From assembly GCF_000478885.1 (NCBI RefSeq), contig NC_022567.1, forward strand, positions 248,001 through 312,000: a stretch of DNA of 64,000 nt. The letters are read 5' to 3'. This stretch comes from Adlercreutzia equolifaciens DSM 19450. GTDB taxonomy: Bacteria > Actinomycetota > Coriobacteriia > Coriobacteriales > Eggerthellaceae. Positions 1 through 8,456 of the stretch are shown piece by piece. The notes under the pieces are model-generated. The model saw only the letters and a program-made list of their open reading frames with translations, made no database searches and had not been told where the DNA came from. Position 1 is the stretch's first letter; each line of letters begins with the position of its first letter. The translations under genes and the position numbers were made by a program.

Positions 1-1
1 C

Positions 2-532
2 AACGGCAGCACCGTGCAGGGCGTGGGCTTCGACGAGGACGTGCTCATCCGCGCCGGCGTGGAAGAGTGCGATGTGCTGGCCGCCGTCACCCAGCTGGAC
101 AACACGAACCTCATGTGCGCGGAGGTGGCCAACCATCTGTTCGGCGTGCCCCACGTCATCTCGCGCCTGTACAATCCCGACCACGAGCGCGCCTATATGC
201 AGCTGGGCATCGACTACGTCTGCGGCACGTCGCTGGTGGCCGAGGATGTGTTCTCGAAGATTGTGTCAGGCCACGGCTCCCACATTGACACGTTCGGTGA
301 ATTCGAAGTGCTCCGGTTCACGCTGGACCTCTCCAGCCGCGACAACGCCAAAACGATCCGCGTCTCGGAACTTGAGCGCGATCACGAGGTGCGCATTATC
401 GCCTTCGAACGCGCCGATGGCTCCGCGTCCTCCATCCCGACTCCCGATTCGCTGCTGTACGCGGGCGACTCCATTCTCGCTTGCGTGCGCCACGACGTTA
501 TCGCGCCGTTCTCGCGTTATATTCTGGATTAG
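2..532 (+). CDS. TrkA-type potassium uptake regulatory protein, 5' partial
   Basis: The gene runs in from before the window; the reading frame is open from base 2, so the N-terminus is missing. The visible 176 residues hold the second half of a TrkA_N (Rossmann/KTN) domain, with the TNLMCAEVAN segment followed by FGVPHVISRLYNP, and then a TrkA_C-like region from about residue 100. Such proteins bind NAD(H) or nucleotides at the cytoplasmic face of Trk/Ktr potassium channels and gate transport. A second TrkA-like gene starts 9 bases after its stop, so the two are probably co-transcribed and form a paired regulator. No channel subunit (TrkH) is visible; it may lie upstream of the window. Confidence 0.85.
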   Translation, partial: NGSTVQGVGFDEDVLIRAGVEECDVLAAVTQLDNTNLMCAEVANHLFGVPHVISRLYNPDHERAYMQLGIDYVCGTSLVAEDVFSKIVSGHGSHIDTFGEFEVLRFTLDLSSRDNAKTIRVSELERDHEVRIIAFERADGSASSIPTPDSLLYAGDSILACVRHDVIAPFSRYILD

Positions 533-541
533 GTGGTACCC

Positions 542-1213
542 ATGTACATCGTTATCGCCGGCGGAGGCAAAATCGGTTCCTACTTGGCTGGCATCATGTT
601 GAAGAGCGGCAACGAGGTGGCGGTCATCGAGCAAAGGCTCGCCACGGCCGACCGCCTCTCCGTGCAGCTGACTGGGCCATACCTCGTCATTCACGGCGAC
701 GGCTGCGACTCGCGCTACCAAGAGGACGCGGGCATCCGCCAGGCCGATGTGTTCGTGGCCACCACGGGCCAGGACGATTCGAATCTCGTATCCTGCGAAA
801 TCGCCCAGCGCGTGTTCCGCGTGCCCCGCTGCATCGCTCGCGTGAACAATCCGAAAAACGAGCGCATCTTCCGCGAAGTGGGCATCGAATGCGTGTCCTC
901 TACGACGCTCATCGCGAACCTCATCGAGGAGGAGGCGCTCTTGGGATCGGTGTCCGTCGTGTCGTCGCTGACTCATGGCAACGTGGCTCTGGCCGAGGTG
1001 ATGGTGCCGCGCATGCGCCACTTCTCCAATGAGGACGGCGTGCTCATCGACGAGGTGCCGCTGCCGGACAACGCGATCATTGCCGCCATTGCCAGCGGGG
1101 GCGATGTGGAAGTGGCCAACGACGAGACGGTGCTGCATCCGGGGGACAAGGCCATCGTAGTGGCGGACGAGGACGTGCTGGACGACGTGCGGCTGGCGTT
1201 TCGGGGGCTCTAG
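542..1213 (+). CDS. TrkA-type potassium uptake regulatory protein
   Basis: A 223-residue protein opening with a Rossmann nucleotide-binding motif (MYIVIAGGGKIGSYLAG) and an acidic residue after the second strand, typical of TrkA_N/KTN domains, then a C-terminal TrkA_C half. It is expected to act as a cytoplasmic NAD-responsive gating subunit of a Trk/Ktr potassium uptake system. ATG 542 is preferred over the in-frame GTG 533 because AGGTGG precedes it at usable spacing. It follows the other TrkA gene by 9 bases, so the pair looks like one operon. The family call is strong; the transporter partner is unknown. Confidence 0.88.
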   Translation: MYIVIAGGGKIGSYLAGIMLKSGNEVAVIEQRLATADRLSVQLTGPYLVIHGDGCDSRYQEDAGIRQADVFVATTGQDDSNLVSCEIAQRVFRVPRCIARVNNPKNERIFREVGIECVSSTTLIANLIEEEALLGSVSVVSSLTHGNVALAEVMVPRMRHFSNEDGVLIDEVPLPDNAIIAAIASGGDVEVANDETVLHPGDKAIVVADEDVLDDVRLAFRGL

Positions 1214-1236
1214 TGGTTGTGGAAAGGGCCGGTTGC

Positions 1237-3336
1237 ATGTCGCTCGGGGCGGAATCAGGGGGTACCTTGATTCGCGGCTGCGAGTCCGCTGGGGAGGAGC
1301 TACGGGGTATTCCAATTCGCTCAGACAGTCCTCGCTCGGCGGAACAGCCCACTGGGCTGTTCCGTTCGCTGCGGAACTCGCTCGGTTGGAACACCCCGTA
1401 TCTCCTCTGCGCCGTCATTCTGTTGATGATTTGCCTTCTGCCCTTCTGCATGCCCGGGAAAGCTCTGGCGGCGGATTATCGGTGTTCGGAGGTGGACTTG
1501 CTGGCATCGGTGGAGACCGACGGGTCGGTGCACATGACCGATCAGCGCATCTTCGACCTCACGGAAGGGGAGAGCGCGCCGGAGCGGTTGAAGTGGCTCT
1601 ACGATGGGTTCATCGAAGGGGCTGAGGTTACTATCGAACGGGTGCGCATGGCGCCGGTGGATGGCGATGGTGCGCTTGCCGGGGAGTGGACGGAGCTTCC
1701 CGAGACGACGTTCCTTTTGCCCTGGCGCGGCGGTGGAGGGCCCGAGCACGATGCGTGGGCCTACGACAAGTTTCAACATACGCTCTACGCCTTTGTGGAC
1801 GCCATGCCCGAGCGCGTCATGTTCGAGGTGGTCTACCGCGTGGAAGACGCCATCGAGGCCTTCGACGACGCGGCCGACTTCCAATGGCTTTATGTTCCCC
1901 AGGACTACGATGTGGCCCTGGCCGATGTGCGAGCAGAAGTGGTGCTGCCTGTGGCGGCCGACGATTCCGTGAAGGTCATGGAAAACGTTTATGCGTGGGG
2001 TCACGGCCCTGCCGATGGCGAGGTGGACATCCGCTCCGACGGTACGGTGATCTTCACGGATCCTGCGGTCGAGCCCACGATGTACGCCAAAGCGCGGGTG
2101 ATGTTCCCCGTCGAGTGGCTGACGAACCTGAGCGAGGAGGCGCGCCTGGCGAATCAGGGCACCCTGCAGTACTACTGGACGAGCCGTTACGAGGAAACGT
2201 GGGTCGATACGGATACGTCTCAGGAGGTCATTCGTCTTGGGCTGGCTTTGGGACTGCTGGGCTTGTCTGCGGCGTTGCTGCTGGCGGCGCTCATCGTTTG
2301 GTGGCGCTGGGGCCGAGAGCGGCCGCCGGCGTTTCGCGACGATTATTGGATGAACCCGCCTGCCGACGCCATGGCGCCAGCCGTGCTCGGTCGTCTATGG
2401 CGCTGGAACCACGAGAGCCCCGACGACATAGTAGCCACGGTGCTCGATATGGTGCGTCGCGGTGTTCTTGAAGTGCGAGACGATGAGCTGGTCATACCTG
2501 CCGCGGGAGAGGAGCCGGCGAAGAGGGTCGAGAGTGGGTCGCCCGCCGCCCTTGCTGCGCCTCGGGCCGCTGATGTTGGTGCGGATGATGCGCCCGACGC
2601 GGCTGACGCGGTCAACGCAGAGCAGGCCGCCCTCGATGCGGCCACGCTGCGGCTGCTGCGCATGGTCGCCACGGGCGGTCGGACACTCAGCCGCGCCAAG
2701 CTTTCCGCTTTGGCCCACGAACATCCGCGCGATCTTTTGGAGGCCAGCGCGGCCTGGCAGCGTTGCCTCACCGCTTTGGTTGAGCCCTACGGCTTCTTCG
2801 ATACAGCCTCCCGTCGCGCTCAGCATGTCGTTTTGGGGGCAGCGATTTTCCTGGCGGTTATCGCGGTAGCGGCCATCATTTGGGTCAGCTGGCGTGCTGG
2901 CGTGCTCGCTCTGGCCACGGCGGCGGCCATGGGGGTGCTCGGCAACTACACCATGCGGCGCTCCCCCGAGGGCAACGACATCGCCGCCCATGCCAAGGCC
3001 TTGCGCAACTGGATGCGCGATGGCGGCTGGTCGCTCGAGGGCGACAAGCTCGCTCCCGACGAGCGCGCGGCGCTCATTCCGTATGCCTATCTGTTCGGTG
3101 CGCTGAAATCCCTCGGATTCGGTGCTTCCGCAGACGCAGAGGGCGCCGATGCCGGGGATGCCGCCATGGCGGTTCGGGGGAAGGCCCCGATGGCTGCCGG
3201 CGTCGCTGCTGCCGTCGCCGCCCCTGCCGCTGCCCCTGCCGATGAAGCGGCGTTCCTCGCCGCCCTGGCTCCAGTGTTTTCCCAATCCTTAGACGAAGCG
3301 TTACGTGCCGCCCATAAGCGTGCTGAAGTATCATAG
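1237..3336 (+). CDS. DUF2207 predicted membrane protein
   Basis: About 699 residues. After a hydrophobic segment ending in a signal-like PGKALA site, the ectodomain starts with a VETDGSVHMTDQRIFDL stretch typical of DUF2207 N-terminal domains. A TM segment follows near residue 340, then a cytoplasmic Ala-rich linker, two more hydrophobic segments near 530-570, and an Ala/Pro-rich tail. The start is uncertain: GTG 1213 overlaps the previous stop; ATG 1237 has GAAAGGG upstream and is used here. About 60 residues precede the signal segment, many of them encoded by a 114-bp palindromic element (1294-1407), so the native start may have been disturbed. The function of DUF2207 proteins is not established. 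Confidence 0.75.
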   Translation: MSLGAESGGTLIRGCESAGEELRGIPIRSDSPRSAEQPTGLFRSLRNSLGWNTPYLLCAVILLMICLLPFCMPGKALAADYRCSEVDLLASVETDGSVHMTDQRIFDLTEGESAPERLKWLYDGFIEGAEVTIERVRMAPVDGDGALAGEWTELPETTFLLPWRGGGGPEHDAWAYDKFQHTLYAFVDAMPERVMFEVVYRVEDAIEAFDDAADFQWLYVPQDYDVALADVRAEVVLPVAADDSVKVMENVYAWGHGPADGEVDIRSDGTVIFTDPAVEPTMYAKARVMFPVEWLTNLSEEARLANQGTLQYYWTSRYEETWVDTDTSQEVIRLGLALGLLGLSAALLLAALIVWWRWGRERPPAFRDDYWMNPPADAMAPAVLGRLWRWNHESPDDIVATVLDMVRRGVLEVRDDELVIPAAGEEPAKRVESGSPAALAAPRAADVGADDAPDAADAVNAEQAALDAATLRLLRMVATGGRTLSRAKLSALAHEHPRDLLEASAAWQRCLTALVEPYGFFDTASRRAQHVVLGAAIFLAVIAVAAIIWVSWRAGVLALATAAAMGVLGNYTMRRSPEGNDIAAHAKALRNWMRDGGWSLEGDKLAPDERAALIPYAYLFGALKSLGFGASADAEGADAGDAAMAVRGKAPMAAGVAAAVAAPAAAPADEAAFLAALAPVFSQSLDEALRAAHKRAEVS
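1294..1407. repeat. Long imperfect inverted repeat with central perfect hairpin
   Basis: Arms 1294-1315 and 1386-1407 are complementary at 20 of 22 positions. Near the centre is a perfect 12-bp stem (CGGAACAGCCCA, 1340-1351) with a 1-base loop and its complement to 1364. The element is exactly 114 bp (38 codons) and lies in frame within the predicted N-terminal region of the DUF2207 gene. It could be a structured leader if translation begins downstream, or a small palindromic insertion. Confidence 0.7.
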
Positions 3337-3407
3337 GGGCGAAGCTGCCCATCCATTTCGGCGACCATAGCCCGGCCGTCGACACCTTCTACGAGAAAGG
3401 TCCTCAT

Positions 3408-3935
3408 ATGAAAGAGAAGTCCTTCGAACCCGGTCGCGACAACATCGTGCTCATCGGCATGCCCGGTGCGGGCAAGTCGACCTTGGGCATCGTGCTGGCG
3501 AAGATTCTCTGCATGGATTTCGTCGACGCCGATCTGCTCATTCAGCAGTCCTGCGACAAATCGCTCCAGCGTCTCATCGACACTCTGGGTCCCGATGCCT
3601 TCCTCGAGATTGAAAACCAGGTGCTTTCCGAAATGTCCTTCGAGCATTCCGTCATCGCCACCGGCGGCTCGGCCATCTACAGCGAGCCGGCCATGAACCA
3701 CCTGTCCGAGATCGGCCGCGTGGTGTATCTGAAGATCAGCTTCGACGAGCTGAAGTGCCGTCTGGCCGACTTCTCCGAGCGCGGCGTGGTTATGCGCGAC
3801 GGCATCGGCATGAGCCTGCGCGACCTCTACGACGAGCGCCTGCCGCTCTACGAGAAGTACGCCGACATCACTGTGGATGTGAACGATCTGTCCATCACCG
3901 CCGCCGCCCGCAAGGTCGCCGCCGCCCTGAAGTAG
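3408..3935 (+). CDS. Shikimate kinase-like P-loop kinase, substrate uncertain
   Basis: A 175-residue P-loop kinase of the shikimate kinase fold. Walker A is GMPGAGKST (residues 17-25), the acidic FVDAD motif follows, and TGGSAIY and DERLPLYEKYAD match the GGG and late-arginine regions of AroK. Two AroK hallmarks differ: the FRxxE motif reads FLEIE, losing the shikimate-binding arginine, and the lid RPLL reads RGVV. It may therefore phosphorylate another small alcohol (a homoserine-type substrate is one idea) or be a divergent AroK. No other aro gene is nearby. The start ATG has GAAAGG upstream. Confidence 0.7.
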   Translation: MKEKSFEPGRDNIVLIGMPGAGKSTLGIVLAKILCMDFVDADLLIQQSCDKSLQRLIDTLGPDAFLEIENQVLSEMSFEHSVIATGGSAIYSEPAMNHLSEIGRVVYLKISFDELKCRLADFSERGVVMRDGIGMSLRDLYDERLPLYEKYADITVDVNDLSITAAARKVAAALK

Positions 3936-4225
3936 CGGCTCGGTTTCGCATCGACGGGAAACTGGCGGAAAACAGCGCCACTTTTTCGCGGGGCGTTCAA
4001 AATACCCTGATAATATCGCCTAACTTTAGCCCGCTGTAGGGTAGAATACGGGCATGTCTTGCGTCGGCGAGGGTCGGCGCGTATATCCGAGGCCGTTTTC
4101 CTGCGACGAATCCCTGGTTCGGGCGTGCTTATCGCGCTCTGTTGGATTCGACCGCAGAAAGGCGAGCCCGTTTGGAAGGCGATCCAGGTTGCAGGGCCTG
4201 GCGCGCTTTCGGAAAGGAAGCATCT
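3936..4225 (+). other. Intergenic leader upstream of the AlsT-type symporter
   Basis: A 290-base gap. TGATAATAT near 4010 and TAGAAT near 4043 are possible -10 boxes, but neither has a convincing -35. I compared the leader with the glycine riboswitch consensus, which often precedes alsT genes, and did not find its conserved core. No ORF here looks real. Confidence 0.4.
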
Positions 4226-5743
4226 ATGGCCGATTTGAACGAGATGCTCGTCGCTTGGACTGGTGAGATCGACTCCTTTATGTACACCTACATTTTGGTG
4301 ATCTTGCTGGTATTCGTGGGCGTCTACTACACCATCCGCACCAAGGCGGTGCAAATTCGCTACATCAAGGACATGTTCACTCAGCTGACGGAGAAAAAGC
4401 ATGTCCAGGGCGAGAAATCCATCTCGTCCTTCCAGGCCCTCATGGTGTCCACCGCCTCGCGCGTGGGCACGGGCAACATCGCCGGCATCGCCACGGCCGT
4501 GGCCACGGGCGGTCCGGGCGCCATCTTCTGGATGTGGCTCATGGCGCTTATCGGCGCGGCTTCGGCCTTCATCGAGTCCACGCTCGCGCAGATCTACAAG
4601 ATTCGCGGCAAGGAAGGCGAGTTCCGCGGCGGTCCGGCCTACTACATTCAGCAGGGCCTGGGGCAGCGCTGGCTCGGCATCATCTTCGCCTGGGCGCTCA
4701 TCCTGTGCTTCGCCTTCGGCTTCAACGGCCTGCAGGCCTTCAACATGACTTCGGCGCTCGAGTACTACATCCCCGACTACGCCACCAACGGCACGGCGGT
4801 CGGCGTGGGCATCGTGCTCATCGTGTTCACCGCTTTCGTCATTTTCGGCGGCGCGAAGCGCATCTCCATCATCACCTCCATCATCGTGCCCATCATGGCC
4901 ATCGCCTACATTCTCATTGCGCTGTGGACCACGATCGCCAACATCGGCGAGCTGCCGGCCGTGTTCGGCACCATCTTCCAGTCGGCCTTCAACTTCCAGT
5001 CCATCGCGGGCGGCTTTGCCGGCTCGGTGGTTATGCTCGGCATCAAGCGCGGTCTGTTCTCCAATGAGGCCGGCATGGGCTCGGCCCCGAACGCCGCCGC
5101 CACCGCCAGCGTGTCGCATCCGGTGAAGCAGGGCCTCGTGCAGAGCCTGTCCGTGTACATCGATACGCTGCTCATTTGCACCTGCTCGGCTATGATGGTC
5201 ATGGTGTTCTGGGTGCAGGATCCCGAGGCCGCCATGGCGCTCAACGGCATGCCGCTCGTGCAGATGGCCGTGAACAACGCCATCGGCGAGGTGGGCATCC
5301 ACTTCATCACCTTCGCGATCTTCGCCTTCGCGTTCTCCAGCCTCATCGGCAACTACTTCTATGCCGAGACGAACTTCCGCTACATCTTCAAGAATACCAA
5401 GTGGGGCATGCTCATCTTCCGCGTGCTGTGTCTGGCCGCCATCTTCTACGGCTGCGTGAACAGCTTCGATCTGGCGTGGAATTTGGCCGACATCTTCATG
5501 GGCTTCATGGCCATCATCAACCTTGTGGCCATTCTGCTGCTCGGCAAGTGGGCCTTGGCCGCGCTGGATGACTACACTCGCCAGCGCAAGGAGGGCAAGG
5601 ATCCGGTGTTCATCGCTGCCAGCGTGCCCGGCATGCCCGCCTGCGAGTGCTGGACCACCGCGGATCTGCCGAACTTCGGCGACAATCCGGTGGAGGAGTA
5701 CATCGAGGAAGCCGCATCGCTCGACTCGGAGGGCTTGAGGTAA
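4226..5743 (+). CDS. Sodium:alanine/glycine symporter, AGCS (AlsT) family
   Basis: A 505-residue polytopic membrane protein of the alanine-or-glycine:cation symporter family. Recognisable segments are VSTASRVGTGNIAGIATAVATGGPGAIFWMW near residues 75-105 (the family signature, here summarised), the FRGGPAYYIQQGLG loop, and the GLFSNEAGMGSAPNAAA motif near residue 280. About 10-11 TM helices are expected. It would import a small neutral amino acid with sodium. ATG 4226 is chosen because GGAAAGGAAG sits just upstream; the longer frame from 4142 has no such site. It stands alone between a leader and a strong terminator. Confidence 0.92.
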   Translation: MADLNEMLVAWTGEIDSFMYTYILVILLVFVGVYYTIRTKAVQIRYIKDMFTQLTEKKHVQGEKSISSFQALMVSTASRVGTGNIAGIATAVATGGPGAIFWMWLMALIGAASAFIESTLAQIYKIRGKEGEFRGGPAYYIQQGLGQRWLGIIFAWALILCFAFGFNGLQAFNMTSALEYYIPDYATNGTAVGVGIVLIVFTAFVIFGGAKRISIITSIIVPIMAIAYILIALWTTIANIGELPAVFGTIFQSAFNFQSIAGGFAGSVVMLGIKRGLFSNEAGMGSAPNAAATASVSHPVKQGLVQSLSVYIDTLLICTCSAMMVMVFWVQDPEAAMALNGMPLVQMAVNNAIGEVGIHFITFAIFAFAFSSLIGNYFYAETNFRYIFKNTKWGMLIFRVLCLAAIFYGCVNSFDLAWNLADIFMGFMAIINLVAILLLGKWALAALDDYTRQRKEGKDPVFIAASVPGMPACECWTTADLPNFGDNPVEEYIEEAASLDSEGLR

Positions 5744-5805
5744 GAACCTGGGTATCCCCCCCGCAGGGCGGCGCATCGCCTTGGGTCAGAAAGGGTTTCC
5801 GAAAG

Positions 5806-5836
5806 AGCGGCGGCTCGCAAGGGTCGCCGCTTTTTT
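5806..5836 (+). terminator. Rho-independent terminator after the symporter
   Basis: Stem AGCGGCG / CGCCGCT with a 12-base loop, followed by a run of T (5831-5836). It lies about 60 bases after the symporter stop codon. Confidence 0.85.
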
Positions 5837-5841
5837 CGTAG

Positions 5842-5850
5842 TGCTATACT
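5842..5850 (+). promoter_or_regulatory. Candidate extended -10 promoter for mobBA
   Basis: TGCTATACT, an extended -10 box, follows the terminator and lies about 56 bases before the mobBA start. The same GTGCTATACT string precedes the amino acid binding protein gene at 8639-8648. No clear -35 is visible. Confidence 0.45.
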
Positions 5851-5905
5851 TTCCCGGAACAAAACGGCGGCCCGGGCGGCCGCATTAGGGGAGGGCGTAA
5901 CAGCT

Positions 5906-7246
5906 ATGATCGATATTCCAAGTCCGGCTGTGGCCGTCGTGGGGCGGCACAACTCCGGCAAAACGACGCTCATCGAGCGGCTTATCGCCGAGCTGGTGGG
6001 CCGCGGGCTCGACGTGGGCTCCATCAAGCACCATTCCCATCGCGGGTTCGACATCGATATTCCCGGTAAGGACTCCTACCGCCACAGGGCCGCCGGCGCC
6101 TCCGAGACGGTTATTGCGGCCCCAGGGCAGGTGGCGCGCATCAAGACCGTGGAAGACGAGGTGGAGTGCAGCGAGCTGGTGCGCTCGATGCCGAACCACG
6201 ACATTATCGTGGTGGAGGGCTACCGCAAAAGCGGGTTGCCAACCATCGAGATCATGCGCTCGGGTAACGAGGCCGACTGCCGTGCGGCTCGCCTGTTCGT
6301 GAAGGCGGCCCGGGAGGGTCTGCCTTTGACGACGGACTTCACGCAGCTGGGGCGCGCGGTCGACCGCGCGGGCGACGGGGCTGGGCGCGACGGGGCCTGC
6401 GACGGCGCGGGCGAGATGCCGGGTGCGGGCGAAGTACCGGGCGCGTCCGACTACTCGGCTGCCGCCGATGCTGCGGCCAAGATGCCTTCTACCAACACGG
6501 TGGCTGTGGTGACCGATATCCCCCATGCCGAGGAGGCTGCGGCGCTCTATGGCATTCCCGCCATCGGCCTTGAAGATGTGGCCGCTTTGGCCGATTTCCT
6601 TTCCGAGCACTACGTGCGGCCGCGCGTCACGGTGGTCATCCAGGCCGGTGGCGAGTCGCGGCGCATGGGCCAGTCGAAGGCGACGGTGCCCTTTGCGGGA
6701 CGTCCCCTCATCTGCCGTCTTGTCGAGCGTCTGTCGCCCGTGGCCGATGAGCTTATCATCACCACCAACGAAGCCGATAAGCTGGGCTTTCTCCATGATA
6801 TGTACCCCGATCTGACCATTAGGCTCGTGGGCGACGCCTATGCGGAACGAGGCGCTTTGCCCGGGCTCTATACCGCGCTTGCTGCTGCCGAGAACCCGTA
6901 CGTGGCCGTTGTGGCCTGCGACATGGTGTTCGCGAGTGCGCGTTTGGTGGTGGCCGAGGCGCTTGCCATGCACGAGAGCGGAGCCGACGTGGTGGCGCCG
7001 TCCAACAAGCACGGCTTCGAGCCGATGCACGCCATGTACCGCAAGGAAGGGTGCCTCGGCGCTGTTCACGCCCGCACCGAGCGCGGGGAGAAGCGCGTGC
7101 AGAGCTTCTTCGACGACCCGGCGGTTACGGTGCTGCCCTTCAACCAGGATCGTGTCCTGGAAGTTGAGCCCCGCGGCGGCTGCTTCATCAATGCCAACAC
7201 GCCCGATGAGCTTGCTCGCATCGAGCAGTCCTATCTCGGCGAATAG
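5906..7246 (+). CDS. mobBA: Fused MobB-MobA molybdenum cofactor guanylyltransferase
   Basis: A 446-residue fusion. Residues 1-140 are MobB-like: a P-loop GRHNSGKTT (13-21), a strand reading DVGSIKHH, and VVEGYRKSGLP. A Gly/Ala/Asp-rich linker follows (about 145-190). Residues 240-446 are MobA-like, with QAGGESRRMGQSKATVPF (the LAGGxSxRMGxxKA motif), a CDMVF acidic metal site and a FINANTPDEL C-terminal motif. MobA transfers GMP from GTP to molybdopterin to make the MGD cofactor of DMSO-reductase-family enzymes; MobB assists. Two such enzymes are encoded in this window. GGGGAGG precedes the ATG. The next gene, a ferredoxin, starts 18 bases after the stop. Confidence 0.9.
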   Translation: MIDIPSPAVAVVGRHNSGKTTLIERLIAELVGRGLDVGSIKHHSHRGFDIDIPGKDSYRHRAAGASETVIAAPGQVARIKTVEDEVECSELVRSMPNHDIIVVEGYRKSGLPTIEIMRSGNEADCRAARLFVKAAREGLPLTTDFTQLGRAVDRAGDGAGRDGACDGAGEMPGAGEVPGASDYSAAADAAAKMPSTNTVAVVTDIPHAEEAAALYGIPAIGLEDVAALADFLSEHYVRPRVTVVIQAGGESRRMGQSKATVPFAGRPLICRLVERLSPVADELIITTNEADKLGFLHDMYPDLTIRLVGDAYAERGALPGLYTALAAAENPYVAVVACDMVFASARLVVAEALAMHESGADVVAPSNKHGFEPMHAMYRKEGCLGAVHARTERGEKRVQSFFDDPAVTVLPFNQDRVLEVEPRGGCFINANTPDELARIEQSYLGE

Positions 7247-7264
7247 CAGAAAGGGATTCGCGCC

Positions 7265-8437
7265 ATGCCGAACTTGAACGATATCATGGAGATGATGGAC
7301 GCCTTGGAGACGAAGGCGATCATTACGATTCCCACGTTCTGCGTCGCTGTGCGCAACCGTCATTCCTCGTGCCGCAAGTGCGCCGATGTGTGTCTGGCCG
7401 ACGCCTTCACGATTGAGAAGAACGAGCTGAACATCGACGCTGGGGCGTGCGTGGCCTGCGGGGCCTGCGTGGCGGTGTGTCCTACCTCGGCGTTGGTTCC
7501 CATGGATCCGATGCCCGACGACTTGGCCGGCGCTGTGGCCGAGACGACCAACGCGGCTGATGGCCTGACGGTCATCGCCTGCGCCCGCAAGGCGGCTCGC
7601 AACGTGGGCGACCCCGATAAGTACGCAGTGGTGCCCTGCCTCGCCCGCATGGAGGAAGAGCTGCTCGTGGAACTGGTGGCCCGCGGCGTTCCGGAGATCT
7701 GTCTGGTGGACGGCGACTGCCGTACCTGCAAGTATCGAGGCGCGGTGGCCGCCATCGACGACACGGTTGAGTCGACGCGCGCGCTCATCGAGGCCATGGG
7801 ATCGGACGCGCAGATCACGCGCACATCGGAGTTTCCGGCTTCGGTTCAAGTAGAGGATATGCGCAAGGCGGTCGGTGCCGCCCGGCGTGAGTTCTTCACC
7901 TCCTCGGGCCATTATGCCAAGGACGTGGCGAAGTCGGCCGCCGAGAAGGTGGTGAACGAGAAGCTGGCGCAACTGCATCTGCAGAAACAGGAGCAGACGC
8001 TGCGGGAGAAGCTCGGCGTGAAGAACGGCGCGGGCAAGATGCCCACCATCGAAGCCGAGCGCAACATCGCTATTCTGGATGCCATGAGTCGCATCGGCGA
8101 TCCCGATGAGCCAGCCGTCGACGAGATGTTCACGCGCATTTTCGGCGATATCGCCATTGATGCCGAGAAATGCTCCGGTTGCGGCATGTGCGTCATGTTT
8201 TGTCCCACTGATGCCCTGCGCAAGGCGGTCGATCGCCATCCGGACGAGGGCAAGGCGTACCTGGAGTTCCAGGTCTCCGACTGCGTTCAGTGCAACCTGT
8301 GCGCCGATGCCTGCTTGAAGAAGTGCATCGAGATCGTACCCGTCGTCTCCATGGAAGAGCTGTTCGATTTCGAGCCGCGCCTTGTGGAGATTTCCGCCGC
8401 TAAGAAGGGCAACAAGCTCTTCAATCGGAACAAGTAG
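7265..8437 (+). CDS. Multi-cluster 4Fe-4S ferredoxin-type protein
   Basis: 390 residues with cysteine groups for about four 4Fe-4S clusters: CRKCADVC and CVACGACVAVCP in the first 80 residues, CSGCGMCVMFCP near 305, and CVQCNLCADACLKKC near 345. The middle part (CLARMEEELL and DGDCRTCKYRG) resembles the Cys motifs of MvhD/HdrA-associated electron-transfer proteins, followed by a charged helical linker. No signal peptide, so cytoplasmic. It probably shuttles electrons to or between redox enzymes; its position right after mobBA suggests a role with molybdoenzymes or their maturation. The partner cannot be named from sequence. Confidence 0.8.
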   Translation: MPNLNDIMEMMDALETKAIITIPTFCVAVRNRHSSCRKCADVCLADAFTIEKNELNIDAGACVACGACVAVCPTSALVPMDPMPDDLAGAVAETTNAADGLTVIACARKAARNVGDPDKYAVVPCLARMEEELLVELVARGVPEICLVDGDCRTCKYRGAVAAIDDTVESTRALIEAMGSDAQITRTSEFPASVQVEDMRKAVGAARREFFTSSGHYAKDVAKSAAEKVVNEKLAQLHLQKQEQTLREKLGVKNGAGKMPTIEAERNIAILDAMSRIGDPDEPAVDEMFTRIFGDIAIDAEKCSGCGMCVMFCPTDALRKAVDRHPDEGKAYLEFQVSDCVQCNLCADACLKKCIEIVPVVSMEELFDFEPRLVEISAAKKGNKLFNRNK

Positions 8438-8456
8438 CAAAGATTTTCTTGTTTCT

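Noticed and set aside
4040..4225. Possible glycine riboswitch before the amino acid symporter
   Set aside because: The conserved riboswitch core could not be found by eye.
3848..5776. Minus-strand open frame of 642 codons opposite the symporter
   Set aside because: His/Arg/Gly-rich composition without family features; the plus strand encodes an obvious AGCS symporter.
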